A stretch of DNA of 64,000 nt from Cymbomonas tetramitiformis. Its lineage: Eukaryota; Chlorophyta; Pyramimonadophyceae; Pyramimonadales; Pyramimonadaceae. The translations under genes and the position numbers were made by a program. Of the stretch, positions 31,980 through 42,400 are shown one piece after another. The stretch's first letter is position 1. Each line of letters begins with the position of its first letter. Location: the NCBI GenBank assembly GCA_001247695.2, contig LGRX02033429.1:1-64000 (forward strand), read 5' to 3'. The notes under the pieces are model-generated. The model did not search any database, had not been told where the DNA came from, and saw nothing but the letters and a program-made list of their open reading frames with translations.

Positions 31980-32218
31980 TAATCTTACAGAATATGTCGC
32001 GAACTTATGCACGAAGCGTCCACACAAAGCACAACTCTCTAGCCCTACTACTAGACAGTCTTACTTATTGTCAGTGCCTATACAACACAAGCTCGACTTT
32101 GCATATGTTTCCTTATATGCCTGCACAGTTATCTTGCTACTGTGACTATACAAAATCTCAAAATTTTTGATATCTCTTTATCTCTTCTCACCACTTGTGC
32201 AAGCTCTTTTTCTCAACA
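31980..32218 (-). repeat. Start of copy B 3' LTR (left border not determined)
   Basis: On the minus strand begins TGTTGAG immediately after the polypurine tract. Words shared with copy A's LTR: GCTTGCA, ATCA(A)AAATTTT..ATTTTGTA, and GTT(T/C)GCGACA..CTGTAA. The promoter part seen in copy A's LTR is not found further on, so this LTR is diverged or truncated. Confidence 0.55.
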
Positions 32219-32227
32219 TCCCCCATC
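32219..32227 (-). other. Polypurine tract of copy B
   Basis: GATGGGGGA on the minus strand against the LTR start, identical in position and nearly in sequence to copy A's 4973-4982. Confidence 0.8.
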
Positions 32228-32253
32228 TGTAGCTGCCACCAGTAGCACAGACA

Positions 32254-35200
32254 TTAGACAAGAGCTTGCTCAGCATCTTCTGTTGTAACGCCATCCATTG
32301 CGAACTTGCCCATGCTGAAGGTAAACATACCCACTCCAGAAGCTTCTCCTCCTCGCAACATCCTGGCTCTTGTCAAAGGGTTGCGAAACACCATGACCCA
32401 CATGCATCTTCTGCCAATAGGTCCATGCTCCAAATGCCCAATCACATGTAAACGTCCAGCGTGACACAGCTTACGAAAGTATTGTGCCCTGCTCTCTGTC
32501 ATATCTGTCATGTAGTGCGATGGCACATGAATACAAGCCACCACTCGGCTGGCCAGTACTGCCAACGGCAACGCAATATCCAGCACTGCGAACCAGGGTG
32601 AAGTTACCACTGCGTCACACACCCCATACTTCTCCTTCCAGGCTCGATAATTGCCCGGTTGTAAAGCATTAAGGGCTTCGTGCCACTTCAACTGCGGATT
32701 CCAATCATTATTCATGACCTTCAGATGAGGCCACTCCAGTGACATAACCTTGCCAATGACACCTGTGCCAGCCCAAGGATCCCATACCTGCGTGATCTTC
32801 TCCCAAGTCACCTCGTGCGCCAAACGTCTGACCTCCTGAGGAACTGTCATCACCAACTCTAAGCCCCAATCCAGTTGACTGGCAATCTTCACCTGAGCTC
32901 TGCTCAGTTGTGTCACATCTCCTCTCTTCTGCACTTCCTCGGGGCTCATGGCCTGCACCGTGGACGTCTTGCGGAGACTTCTCGCGCGAGTGTGCTGCTC
33001 TGCACACTTCCTGCTCAAGATGGTGCGATGGCCCTCATGCCAGAACCCTGGCATCACTTCTGTGATCACTCTGCTGAGCTCCTCCTGGTTTCCCCAGGCC
33101 ACTCTGTCAGGAAGATCCCCCATGCTCCCTTCTCTGCTGAGCATCTGCCGCGAGCTCAGCGCCTGCCATGGGTCTTCACGTCCCGGCCTCACTGCACGAT
33201 GCGGACCCACGTCTGCAGGCAACAATACCACATCTGATCCCAGCTTCTCTCTCAGCTGCAGCTCCATGGCCGCCATCTTGTCAACGATTGACGCGCTCAC
33301 CTCGGCGGCAGCTGCCACCACAGTCCCACCTAAGCACTTGGGACACTGCCAATCCCCTTCAGGTACTCCATCCAGCGCTGGATTCAGACACCACGTGTGA
33401 TAACCATGGTTACAGGTGTCACACAGCAACATGGCTGCCTCCCCATCTGTTCGCATGCACGCCTCACACGCGAGATGCTTGCTGGGAATGGCTGCACTGC
33501 AGTCGTACTGGTCTTTCACTTGTAAGTGACATGGCGCAATACTTTGCACTGTGCTCTTCTCCCGCAGCTTCGTGCTGTCCTCCAGCACTACCACTCCATC
33601 TCTTTGCACCTTGACTATCTTCAGGATGGCTGACTTGGTGGCCACCTCCATGCCAGAGCGCGGTTGCTGTCGTATATACACGAAATCGCCTGCCTTGAAC
33701 TGGTGCGGCTTCGGTTCGTAGCTGCCACTCCTCCTGTGCTCGTACCTCAAAGTGTCGCGGTGCTGAGCGATCTCCAGGTTGCACCCTGCATGTACCATGA
33801 GCCTCTTCACGATGGCGGCTCGCTGCAACAGATCATCAGCCAGTGTCTTCTCCTCCTGCTTCCCAAAGTCCAACTCGGGTCGAGCACGAAGATCCGGTGG
33901 CACCGTGGCTTCCTGAGCGAACAGCAAGGTGAATGGCGCCACTCCAGTGGACTGCTGCCTAGCTGCGTTGTAGCTGAGTACGAGTGACCAGAGCATCTCA
34001 TCCCACTCGAAGTCCAGGCCCTTGTCGAGGGCCATCTTCTTGAAGCAAAACTTGAGGGTGCGTACCACCCGTTCAGTCAAGCCATTGCTCTCTGGGGAAC
34101 TCGGTGAAGTCACTCTTCGGTCAATGAGACACTGCTCGCATAGAGCAGAGAACTCACCTTCAAACTCTGTGCCCCCATCCACCAAACATTCTGCAGGCGC
34201 CCCAAACACGGATAGGACATGATAGCGAAATGCGTTGGCGATGGTGGCGGCCTCCTTGTCGGGGATTGGAACGCACACAACGAATCGCGTGTAGTGCTCA
34301 ATCATGACCAGGACGCGTTGGTTCCCAGCCTTCGTGACGCGTTTCGTGGGCCACGCTAAATCCAGGGACCAGCGATACATGAAGGACTTGATCTCCAGCG
34401 GCGTGAGATTCGCCTCCTCCCGTGCATAGTGCGTCTTCACCCTCTGGCAAGTCTGGCACTGAGTGACCACTGCTTGCACATCCTGTTTGATGCCTGCCCA
34501 GTAATGGCGCTGCCACAACAGGTTCAATGTCCGCCTGATGCCCCAATGGCCAGTCCTCTCATGGTACTCACGCACCAACTGAATCCTGTCACAGGGCTTG
34601 GGCACCAGCAGCTCCTTACCACTGACAGTGACCATGTATAACTCGCCCATGAGCTCGTCCCAACGGTGACGCGCTGCCCTCTTCCTTACCCTGTGATATT
34701 CCTCCTTGGGCACTTCCACTCTTCCTCCTGTCTTGATCCACGCGAGGCATAGCTCGTCCTCGTGTATGTCAGGGTGTCTTTCTCGGAATGACTCCTGGTT
34801 GGTTACGCTGGCTAGCATGGCAACCATCCTCGTCGTGTCGGGCAGCTTAGGCAGCCTCATCTCTTTCTCCTTTGTCACTGGTGCCCATTCTGGGGCTGAA
34901 CTTGTCTCTGCTGGCTTGTCTCCAGGTCTTGAAAAGGCCTGCCGGTGACGTGCCTCGTAGCCCGCGAGCTTCATGGAGGCCATCTTCCACTGCCTGCGGC
35001 GTGGAACAGCGTCGGCGGTGCCTAGCCCCTGTGTACCTTTCTGTCCTTGGCTGCACATGCGTTGCAGTCGTTCTTCCCAGTCCTGATGGCTGAGGCGTCG
35101 CGCGACTTGCTGGGTGTAGCCGTTGGAACTGGTGATCCACTCTGCTAGTTGGGCTCGCACCGGCTCAGCCGTGCCCTCGGAGGTGGCAGCCACCTTGGTG

Positions 35201-38200
35201 GCTTTCACGATGGGGATGGCAACTAACGTGCCATGTTCCTTCTCCTCACTCTCCTCACTCATCGGCAGTTTGGTCGTGCTGACCTCGGCAATCGCATACA
35301 ATAGCTCCATTGCTCTTCGGTCCATAGCAAGGCCAAGCACTCCTGCCAATTCTTCGTCTTTCATGCCATGTGCCGCGCGCAGCTCACCTGCGCTGTACCC
35401 CATGGCCACTGCCTTCTCGTCCAGGTTAACCTCTCTGGTCTCCCCCACTTCATCATCATCTCCCTCCCTCACCACTGTGCCTGCGCGAGGCGCGCGAAAA
35501 GCACGAGAGTTTTGCGTCGCCAAGATGGTTGGCAATACTCTCATGGGCTCCCCTACAACGTTGGCGGTGTAGTGAGGCTTCCTGTCTCCTGTGACGACCC
35601 TGCGTGGCTTCCAGCCTCGCTGCAGAATATCGCGCACGTATCTGTCTGGTGGTCTGTCCACCCGCTCCATCACCAGATTGAACTGCTGATTCTGGAACAG
35701 ATTGCTCCAATATGCTCGTAGACGATGCGCGTATGATCCCGCGCGCGCCGCGTCAAAGGACACCGGCTGGCCCACCACGCTGTTGATGATGGGGAACACC
35801 TCCTTCCTGATCTTCGAGTTCTCCTTGTGTGACAGCGGAGAAACGTTTTCCAGCACATATGCTGGCGGTCTCTGAGGCTGCAGCTGTTGCAGCGTGGAGA
35901 GGACTCGCACTGCCTGGTAGAACAGTCTGCTGTGCCTGCCCTCCAGACCAGCCAGCTTGCCAGCTGGTGACAGGTCCTGGCATGGATATCCACACACCAT
36001 GACCCACTGCTCTCCACTCAATGCCCCTGCATGTACAAGGTCAATGAGGCTGGTGTCTTCGATGTTGCTGGGCAGTTGCTCCAAGTGGGCTGCCTCGGCA
36101 CGGAACAAGTCAGGATGACGGCGACTGAGCGCCATGCACCTGGCCCTGGCTACCGTCTGGCTGGACTTCGAGATGTCCTGGTAGAGGTACTTGTTAACCT
36201 TAACTCCGCAGCGCAAGAGCATCTCTAGTCCAGCACACAGGCCCCCACACGGCTCATAGCAGACCACGCCCTCTTCTCTGGCTTCCTGGAAGAAGCTCTT
36301 GTCAATCACTCTCGTGTCGATCTTCTTCGGCACTTTGAGCTTACCACCCTCCATGGTCTCGTCGCCGTATATCGCTGGTGAGCCTCCGGAATGCATACCC
36401 CTGATCGGCCGTACCTGGCTGAGGGCATCCCAGGCGACCCGAGTCAACCTGCCCGAGCACCTGGCCACTTCCGGGTGGTCAGTGTCAAACATGACCCCCT
36501 TGTTACACTCCAGCTCTTCTTGGTAGTGTACATCAAACAGTCGATGGACTGCACTGGTCCCCAGCTGCTCCCTGACCATGTTCTCGCAGTAGTTGGCCAC
36601 CTGAGCTTCTGGGCTTACTTCGGGGCCAAGTGGTGGCTCCCTGGTCACTTCCCAGCAAATGGCGTCTGTGAAGCAGCGCGTTGGCCTCTCGGCACGCCCC
36701 GCTTCCCTGGCTCGGTCCCCTTCACGGTCCAAACGGGCACCAGTCTCGTCTGCGGTGCTGGGCAGTGGATACCTGGATGGCACATCCGCGTTCTCATTCT
36801 TCGGACCTGGTCGGTACTGGACCGTGAACTCAAACTCCTGGAGGCTGATGGCCCAGCGTAGGTGTTGACCTTGTAGGTCACCCTTCTCCATGAGTGTTGT
36901 GAGCGGCGAATGGTCGGTGATCAGCGTGAAGTGGACCCCGTGCAGGTACTGTCGTAATGTGCGGATGGCCCACACCACTGCCAGCATCTCACCCTGGAAG
37001 CTCGCGTACTGTCTCTCGGTTTTCGACAGCGAGCGGCTGATGACCACACAGATGTGTTCTACGCCATTCTCGTCCTTCTGCCCCAGCACTGCGCCAATGC
37101 CATGGTTGCTCCAGTCTGTGTAGAGGAAGATGGGCTTGCTGTAATCAATGGGCTTCAAACATCTCCCCGAACACAGGGCATCCTTCAATGCTTGTAATGC
37201 CTGGTCCTGATCCTTCCCCCAAGCTCCCTTGACATCCAACACTTCCTTTCTGAGCAGGTCGTTCAATGGTCGTGCCATCTCTGAGTAGTTGGGTCCCATG
37301 GGTTCCCCCACCAGACCTTTGTAGTAGTTCATGAGTCCAAGGATGGAGCGTACTCCAGTTTTGTCCTCGGGCTTGGGCAGCTCTTGGATGGCCTTGCACT
37401 TGATGTCCTGCGCGCCAATGGTGTTATAGCCGATGCGGTAGCCCAAGAAGTCCACCGTGGCTGACCCGAAGGTTGACTTGCCCGAATGCAGACGTATCCC
37501 TGCATCCCCCAAAGTGCGAAGCACGGCTTCCACATCCTTGATGTGCTGCTCAGCGGTGTCTGAGTATATGCACACGTCATCGACGTACGCCACCGTGCAG
37601 TGTTGCAGATGACGTAGCTCGTAGTCCATGATCCTGATGAAGGCTGCGGTTGCTCCAGCTGCTCCAAACGGCATGGATGTGTAGCGATAAAGCTGGTTGC
37701 CCCACCAGAACGCTGTCTTGTCCCTGTCCTCCTCAGTGGTCATGGGAATCTGGTGGAACGCCTTGGTCGCGTCCAGGGTAGTCTTGAACTTGGCCTTGGC
37801 CACGCGCTGGTAGAGCTCTTCTGGACGGTGTGGTAACGTATTATCCTTCAGCGACAACCGATTCGTAGATCGGAGGTCGACGCAGAATCTCGTCGAGGTC
37901 CACTGTCCAGTGTCGTGATCCTTCTTCCCTGCAACCACCACGTTGCTGGCGTGTCTGCAGTGCTGCGAAGCCGGCTCGATGAAGCCATATTCCAGCAGTT
38001 CCTTGCAGTGCAGGTCGATGATCTCCTGCTCTCCCGGGCTGTACTTCCTCGGTCGTTGGTAAGCTACCTTAGTCTCGTCCTTGAAAGGGATGGCGAAGGT
38101 CGCATGTGTCGCGCCCCCATGGTAGCCTTTGATGTCCTGCGGCTTGTTGGCGAAGCAGTAGCTGCACCTCCTTACCACGTTGCGCATCTCCTCCCAATTC

Positions 38201-39297
38201 TCCTCGGTGAACTCGGGATGTCCTCCAAAGGTGGCATTGAGCTCGGTGTCCAGCCACGCGGCCTCGTCCTTGGTGACCCTGGTTGTGCCCCCTGGCTGTA
38301 ACGTGTCCAGCACCGTGTGCGGAAGCACCTCGTCCTGCTCTGCCACCATAGCCTCCCATCCGGTGTCCCATTGGCGCGAAGACCTCTGGTCTTCCCAGGC
38401 GGTCCTGGTAGATCTGATCGGCGAGCTCGAGCACGTGTCCATCGTCAGCACGCCCTGAGGCTCCCCAGGGGCCACGACGGCCACCCAAGCAGCCACCGCT
38501 AGCAGCAGCAAAAGTTTTAAAATTCTGCCGGTACCCACTGGTTTAACTGGAGGGTGAAGGGTCAGTATGCAAGTCAACATCTTCCACCCCCCTTGCATAC
38601 GGCCCAGGCCTCCTCCTGCAGACACGTAGACCACCAGCGCCAAGACTGATATCACATAGACACAGTGCGCCACTCGGTAGCAAGCGGCAGTGAACTGCAG
38701 GCGCTGCAGTCGAGCGGCAAAGCGCGGCTTCTGCATGCGCCGTGGAACAGCGGCCAGCGTAGCCGGCCCGGCGGCCAAGATCCGCTGGGCGACCGCCAGC
38801 GCGCGGCCCACCTGAGTCTCCAGCGCGGCGAATGTGCCACCATCCTGAACTGAGCCGGAGCATGGCAACCCATGGTGGACAATGTGGGCGCCAACCGTCA
38901 AGACGCACCCCAGAGTGCCGACCATGTGTGTGAAGTGCATGGCGAGCATGACGAGGCAGAACCGTATCAACGGCACGTACCACAGCCCACGCCGAGCGTG
39001 ATGGAGCCCAGCTACCTCAAGAGCGCCCTTGGTCAACAGCAGTAGGTGCCTGGCCAGTGCCAACAGCACTCGGAGAGGCGCCTGTTGATGTGCCCATGGC
39101 TCGAGTGGCGTTGCGCGCACGGCCCACAACGCGCGTGCCATGGCTCTGCGGGGCGCCTCAGCGTGGAATGCCCAGCAGGCGACGACCTCACCAAGAAACC
39201 TGAATACCTCCATAGCCATCCACACTGCCATCACTGCAAAATGAGGCAGCTGCGGCCAACGCAAGCGCACGAACACCCCCACGAGCAGGAAGCACAC
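32254..39297 (-). CDS. Copy B pol: TM segment, RT, RNase H, C5-MTase, integrase, PHD finger, amino-MTase
   Basis: 2347 codons counted from a GTG; the frame is open further upstream, to about 39452. Residues 1-280 hold five or six hydrophobic segments (for example VPLIRFCLVMLAM, VYVISVLALVVYV, ILKLLLLLAVAAWVAVV). Reverse transcriptase follows (TRFCVDLRSTN, YVDD at 571-574), then RNase H (Asp 728). The C5-MTase spans about 1010-1300: motif I-like YEPCGGLCAG, catalytic Cys 1106 in GYPCQDLSPAG, ENV, HRLRAYWSN, LGLAMDRRAMELL. Integrase has an HHCC finger, D1646, D1707 and E1742 (GLTERVV). Then GPY/SH3-like, a C4HC3 PHD finger (about 1948-1993), and a C-terminal fold with D2173 PWAGTG and SPW 2233-2235, as in N6-adenine/N4-cytosine methyltransferases. 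All key residues are present, so the protein may be active. Confidence 0.93.
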   Translation of the reverse strand: MCFLLVGVFVRLRWPQLPHFAVMAVWMAMEVFRFLGEVVACWAFHAEAPRRAMARALWAVRATPLEPWAHQQAPLRVLLALARHLLLLTKGALEVAGLHHARRGLWYVPLIRFCLVMLAMHFTHMVGTLGCVLTVGAHIVHHGLPCSGSVQDGGTFAALETQVGRALAVAQRILAAGPATLAAVPRRMQKPRFAARLQRLQFTAACYRVAHCVYVISVLALVVYVSAGGGLGRMQGGWKMLTCILTLHPPVKPVGTGRILKLLLLLAVAAWVAVVAPGEPQGVLTMDTCSSSPIRSTRTAWEDQRSSRQWDTGWEAMVAEQDEVLPHTVLDTLQPGGTTRVTKDEAAWLDTELNATFGGHPEFTEENWEEMRNVVRRCSYCFANKPQDIKGYHGGATHATFAIPFKDETKVAYQRPRKYSPGEQEIIDLHCKELLEYGFIEPASQHCRHASNVVVAGKKDHDTGQWTSTRFCVDLRSTNRLSLKDNTLPHRPEELYQRVAKAKFKTTLDATKAFHQIPMTTEEDRDKTAFWWGNQLYRYTSMPFGAAGATAAFIRIMDYELRHLQHCTVAYVDDVCIYSDTAEQHIKDVEAVLRTLGDAGIRLHSGKSTFGSATVDFLGYRIGYNTIGAQDIKCKAIQELPKPEDKTGVRSILGLMNYYKGLVGEPMGPNYSEMARPLNDLLRKEVLDVKGAWGKDQDQALQALKDALCSGRCLKPIDYSKPIFLYTDWSNHGIGAVLGQKDENGVEHICVVISRSLSKTERQYASFQGEMLAVVWAIRTLRQYLHGVHFTLITDHSPLTTLMEKGDLQGQHLRWAISLQEFEFTVQYRPGPKNENADVPSRYPLPSTADETGARLDREGDRAREAGRAERPTRCFTDAICWEVTREPPLGPEVSPEAQVANYCENMVREQLGTSAVHRLFDVHYQEELECNKGVMFDTDHPEVARCSGRLTRVAWDALSQVRPIRGMHSGGSPAIYGDETMEGGKLKVPKKIDTRVIDKSFFQEAREEGVVCYEPCGGLCAGLEMLLRCGVKVNKYLYQDISKSSQTVARARCMALSRRHPDLFRAEAAHLEQLPSNIEDTSLIDLVHAGALSGEQWVMVCGYPCQDLSPAGKLAGLEGRHSRLFYQAVRVLSTLQQLQPQRPPAYVLENVSPLSHKENSKIRKEVFPIINSVVGQPVSFDAARAGSYAHRLRAYWSNLFQNQQFNLVMERVDRPPDRYVRDILQRGWKPRRVVTGDRKPHYTANVVGEPMRVLPTILATQNSRAFRAPRAGTVVREGDDDEVGETREVNLDEKAVAMGYSAGELRAAHGMKDEELAGVLGLAMDRRAMELLYAIAEVSTTKLPMSEESEEKEHGTLVAIPIVKATKVAATSEGTAEPVRAQLAEWITSSNGYTQQVARRLSHQDWEERLQRMCSQGQKGTQGLGTADAVPRRRQWKMASMKLAGYEARHRQAFSRPGDKPAETSSAPEWAPVTKEKEMRLPKLPDTTRMVAMLASVTNQESFRERHPDIHEDELCLAWIKTGGRVEVPKEEYHRVRKRAARHRWDELMGELYMVTVSGKELLVPKPCDRIQLVREYHERTGHWGIRRTLNLLWQRHYWAGIKQDVQAVVTQCQTCQRVKTHYAREEANLTPLEIKSFMYRWSLDLAWPTKRVTKAGNQRVLVMIEHYTRFVVCVPIPDKEAATIANAFRYHVLSVFGAPAECLVDGGTEFEGEFSALCEQCLIDRRVTSPSSPESNGLTERVVRTLKFCFKKMALDKGLDFEWDEMLWSLVLSYNAARQQSTGVAPFTLLFAQEATVPPDLRARPELDFGKQEEKTLADDLLQRAAIVKRLMVHAGCNLEIAQHRDTLRYEHRRSGSYEPKPHQFKAGDFVYIRQQPRSGMEVATKSAILKIVKVQRDGVVVLEDSTKLREKSTVQSIAPCHLQVKDQYDCSAAIPSKHLACEACMRTDGEAAMLLCDTCNHGYHTWCLNPALDGVPEGDWQCPKCLGGTVVAAAAEVSASIVDKMAAMELQLREKLGSDVVLLPADVGPHRAVRPGREDPWQALSSRQMLSREGSMGDLPDRVAWGNQEELSRVITEVMPGFWHEGHRTILSRKCAEQHTRARSLRKTSTVQAMSPEEVQKRGDVTQLSRAQVKIASQLDWGLELVMTVPQEVRRLAHEVTWEKITQVWDPWAGTGVIGKVMSLEWPHLKVMNNDWNPQLKWHEALNALQPGNYRAWKEKYGVCDAVVTSPWFAVLDIALPLAVLASRVVACIHVPSHYMTDMTESRAQYFRKLCHAGRLHVIGHLEHGPIGRRCMWVMVFRNPLTRARMLRGGEASGVGMFTFSMGKFAMDGVTTEDAEQALV

Positions 39298-39362
39298 CTG
39301 AATGCGCTTCGCCCGCCTATCATTGGCGGGCTGCGTGCCCGGCTTTTCGCCGGGGCTGCTTC

Positions 39363-39452
39363 TCAGTAACGGGCGCGCCGGGCTGCAGCTGGCCCGGTGC
39401 CCCCTTGAAAAGGCCCCAGTGCGCTCTCCCTTCTCCTCTCCTCCCAGATCTC
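39363..39452 (-). promoter_or_regulatory. gag/pol overlap, probable -1 frameshift region
   Basis: The pol frame has its last upstream stop (TTATGA) near 39455 and gag ends at 39363, leaving about 90 bases in which a ribosome could slip back one base. CAAGGGGGC (gag codons CAA GGG GGC, near 39405) is a candidate slippery run, and GC-rich inverted GCCGGGC/GCCCGGC words follow. The geometry is seen; the mechanism is inferred from retroelements in general. Confidence 0.45.
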
Positions 39453-42400
39453 ATCATAACTTTGGTGTCTCTGGGGAGCCCGCGACGCGCCCATGCCGGC
39501 ATGCCGACCGCGAGACGCGTCCTGACGATGAGCGCCTTCCTCGGGGCTAGGAGATCTCCTCCTGCGCTGACCAGCCCGTGGTGAACTCTGCTGTGCGGCA
39601 CCCCCAGTTGGACTCTGCGGGCGCGCTGCAGGTTGGCCTGAAGGTCGAGTGTCGACATGCGCAACGAAGCCACTGGAGCGCTCCGGGCTGCTGGGTGCTG
39701 TAGAGCTCGGGGTTGATGGCACGTATGAAACGGAGTCCGGCTCTTGTCCTGGGACAGCCGGAGGCACGGCTTCAGTCTGCTGCGTGCAGACGGAATGTGC
39801 AGGGGATCTCAGGATGTCGTGGATTGAATGGTGCTCAGGCCTCTGTGCCATGTTGCACTCCAAGCCCATGGTCGATATCCCGCCGAGGACTCGGCCAGAG
39901 TAGGGTGTCGGCGTGGACGTGGCCTGCGTGCCCATGGTTGATATCCCGCCGAGAACTCGGCCAGTGTAGGGCGCCGGCGTGGACGTTCTCGCCCCAATCC
40001 TCGCAGTTGCGTGGGCAGTGCGAGGTCGTTCTTCATGTCCTCTGATGATCGCCTGACGCGCCTGTAGCGATTCCGAGAGAGCCGCCATGGCGAGGTGGTT
40101 TGCTGCGACCTCGGCCTCCCTCCGCGCCAAACTGGCAGACAGCCCAACCAGTCTTTCACCGATGACCTCCACTTCATCTTCTGTCAGCGGCGACGGTGTC
40201 CTGGTGCGACCCGTGTGAGTGCTCACACCCTCAACAGCTGCGGGGTCGGAAGAGTATCCTGAGATGCTGTCGTCTCCCTCCTCACTTCCTGCATCCTCTC
40301 CCTCGATTGGGTCCAGGTTCCTCATGAAGTCGTTTCGAAGACGCTCCTGCACCTCTGCCCGACGTGCCTCAGCCAGCAACGCCGGGCCCACCGAGGACGT
40401 GAACGCAGACAATGGTTCTCGGTGCATCACCGCCACCTTGTTCCAGGTCTCCCAGCTGCAGCAGTCAAACTTGCGCGTGACTGAGGAGAGGTACTCCAAG
40501 GTGAACGCCATGCTGCTGGGCCCCTGCTCACTGTAGTAGCGATTGTCCTCAAAGAGGTAATACACTGCCTTGGACCGGGCGTTGGCACGGGTCTTGAAAA
40601 CCCGTAGGGTGCCCTGCCGTGGGCCATCGCTCAAATGGCTTCTGGCGATCTCCAAGAGCTGAGTGCGATCAACCAGATGTGTCATATGTTTCTGCAAGGT
40701 GCCGAGGAGTCCTCCCGTGCAGCCTTTCGACTGCCCACCCAGAGGCAGAAACTCTTCCCTTTGTCCCACTCCTGCGGAGGAAGCGTACCGGTGCAGGGTC
40801 TGGTTGCTGAGTTGCTGCGTGTGCACCCCCCTTCCTCGCTGCGCGAAGGGCTTCCCGAGCTGGAACTCGATCTTGCCCATGAAGCAACGGTACTGGATGA
40901 GGAAGACCGTCTGTCCCTGCAGCGCCATGAACTCCGAGATCTCTCCCAGGTCCAGCCAGTTGGCTTCTCCAGCTGTGTTCTCGCTGTGAGTGGGCGACTC
41001 CGGCTCGTAGGTGCCCTGGAACACTGCAGCGTGGTAATCCAACATGGCAGGGTCGAAGACGCCGTTGGGCCAGGTTTGATGCCGTAAACGAAGCGGTGCT
41101 GAAGATGGTGGCGGTGCGGAGCCAGATGGCCCTGCCTCATCCCCCCTGACCGTCTTCGACGTCCTGAGAGTCTTGGATGTGCGCACTGGAGGGTTTCTTC
41201 TGGCCCCATAAGTGTCCAGCGCGTCCTGTGCTTGCTCCTCTGTCTTGCATGCTCCGAGCATCACTCTCGGGTTGTCCCCCAGATGCAGGTACTCCACGGC
41301 GGCAGCGTTCGTGCTAAACACCTCGCCATTGCCTCCTTCCCCATCTGTCACCGGGTAGAACTTCCCCACCTTGTCCGCTGCGTCTGACAGCGTGAGCTGC
41401 GGGATCACATTCACCTCGCTCGCCACCTCCATATCGTACCTCACCTTCAGACGAGCTCGAAGGTCAGCGATGTCCACTCGCTGTACATACTTTAGGTGCT
41501 GGTACTGCCAGCGCTGGTCCTTCTCATAGTAAAAAGGCAGCTGGAACTCGCCAGTCATCTTGCCCATGGGGTTCATGATGGTGACGCCTTCCATGGTGTG
41601 ACGTACCATGCGCTCCATGAGATCCCATTGGGCGCGAGTGTGCTCGCTGAGTACGCAGAACTGGCGCGCCACCTTGTCCCACATGAGCTTGCCCGTCACG
41701 ACTCCTGGGTACGTCTGATGGGTGTTGAGGACCTCCTGAACACTCGCCATCGTGTACCTTCCTGCCTCCCGATGGGCACCACAGTCAGGGAGTGGGACCT
41801 GGTCGTTGTCCTTCTTGCCGCTCGGCCTCGTGGTCCAGGTTTCTGAGGGTATCTTCGTCTCCTTGTCAACCTTCTGGTCCACCAACGTAAAGTCGGGCCA
41901 CAGTAGCTCCGTCTCCAGGATGGTCTTGTATTCTCCACATCGCGGGAACTTGACCTGCACAAATCCTGCGTCTACACCACCTCCATCGACCTCTTCGCAG
42001 AGTGTGCACAGACGAGCATAGCCCGTGCGGTCGATGTACAAGCGCTGCTGAGACCAGCTACTCTCCTTGTCTTGGTAGTCCCACGGGTTCACTGCCATGC
42101 CCCCCCATGGCTGTACGCTGGCCAGCTTGAAGGCAGCTTCGCTCTCGGCCTCCTGCCTCAGCGTGAGGTCTGGATAGCGAGGGTCTGACTGAGTTGTGGT
42201 CAGGCTGGCTTGAGTGCGGGACTCCCTCGCATCTGGCTCTTCAGCACTGGACCACTCACCCCTGGTCGCCACATTGGCTTCCCGCTGGCTGCGTGATGAT
42301 GCTTGTAGCATGCCCAGCATCTGGTCTGTCAAGGACGTACCAGGCGGAGGAGGTTCGTACGTTGCGTTCTCGGCGTGTAAGCTGACCCGCCCAGTGAGCT

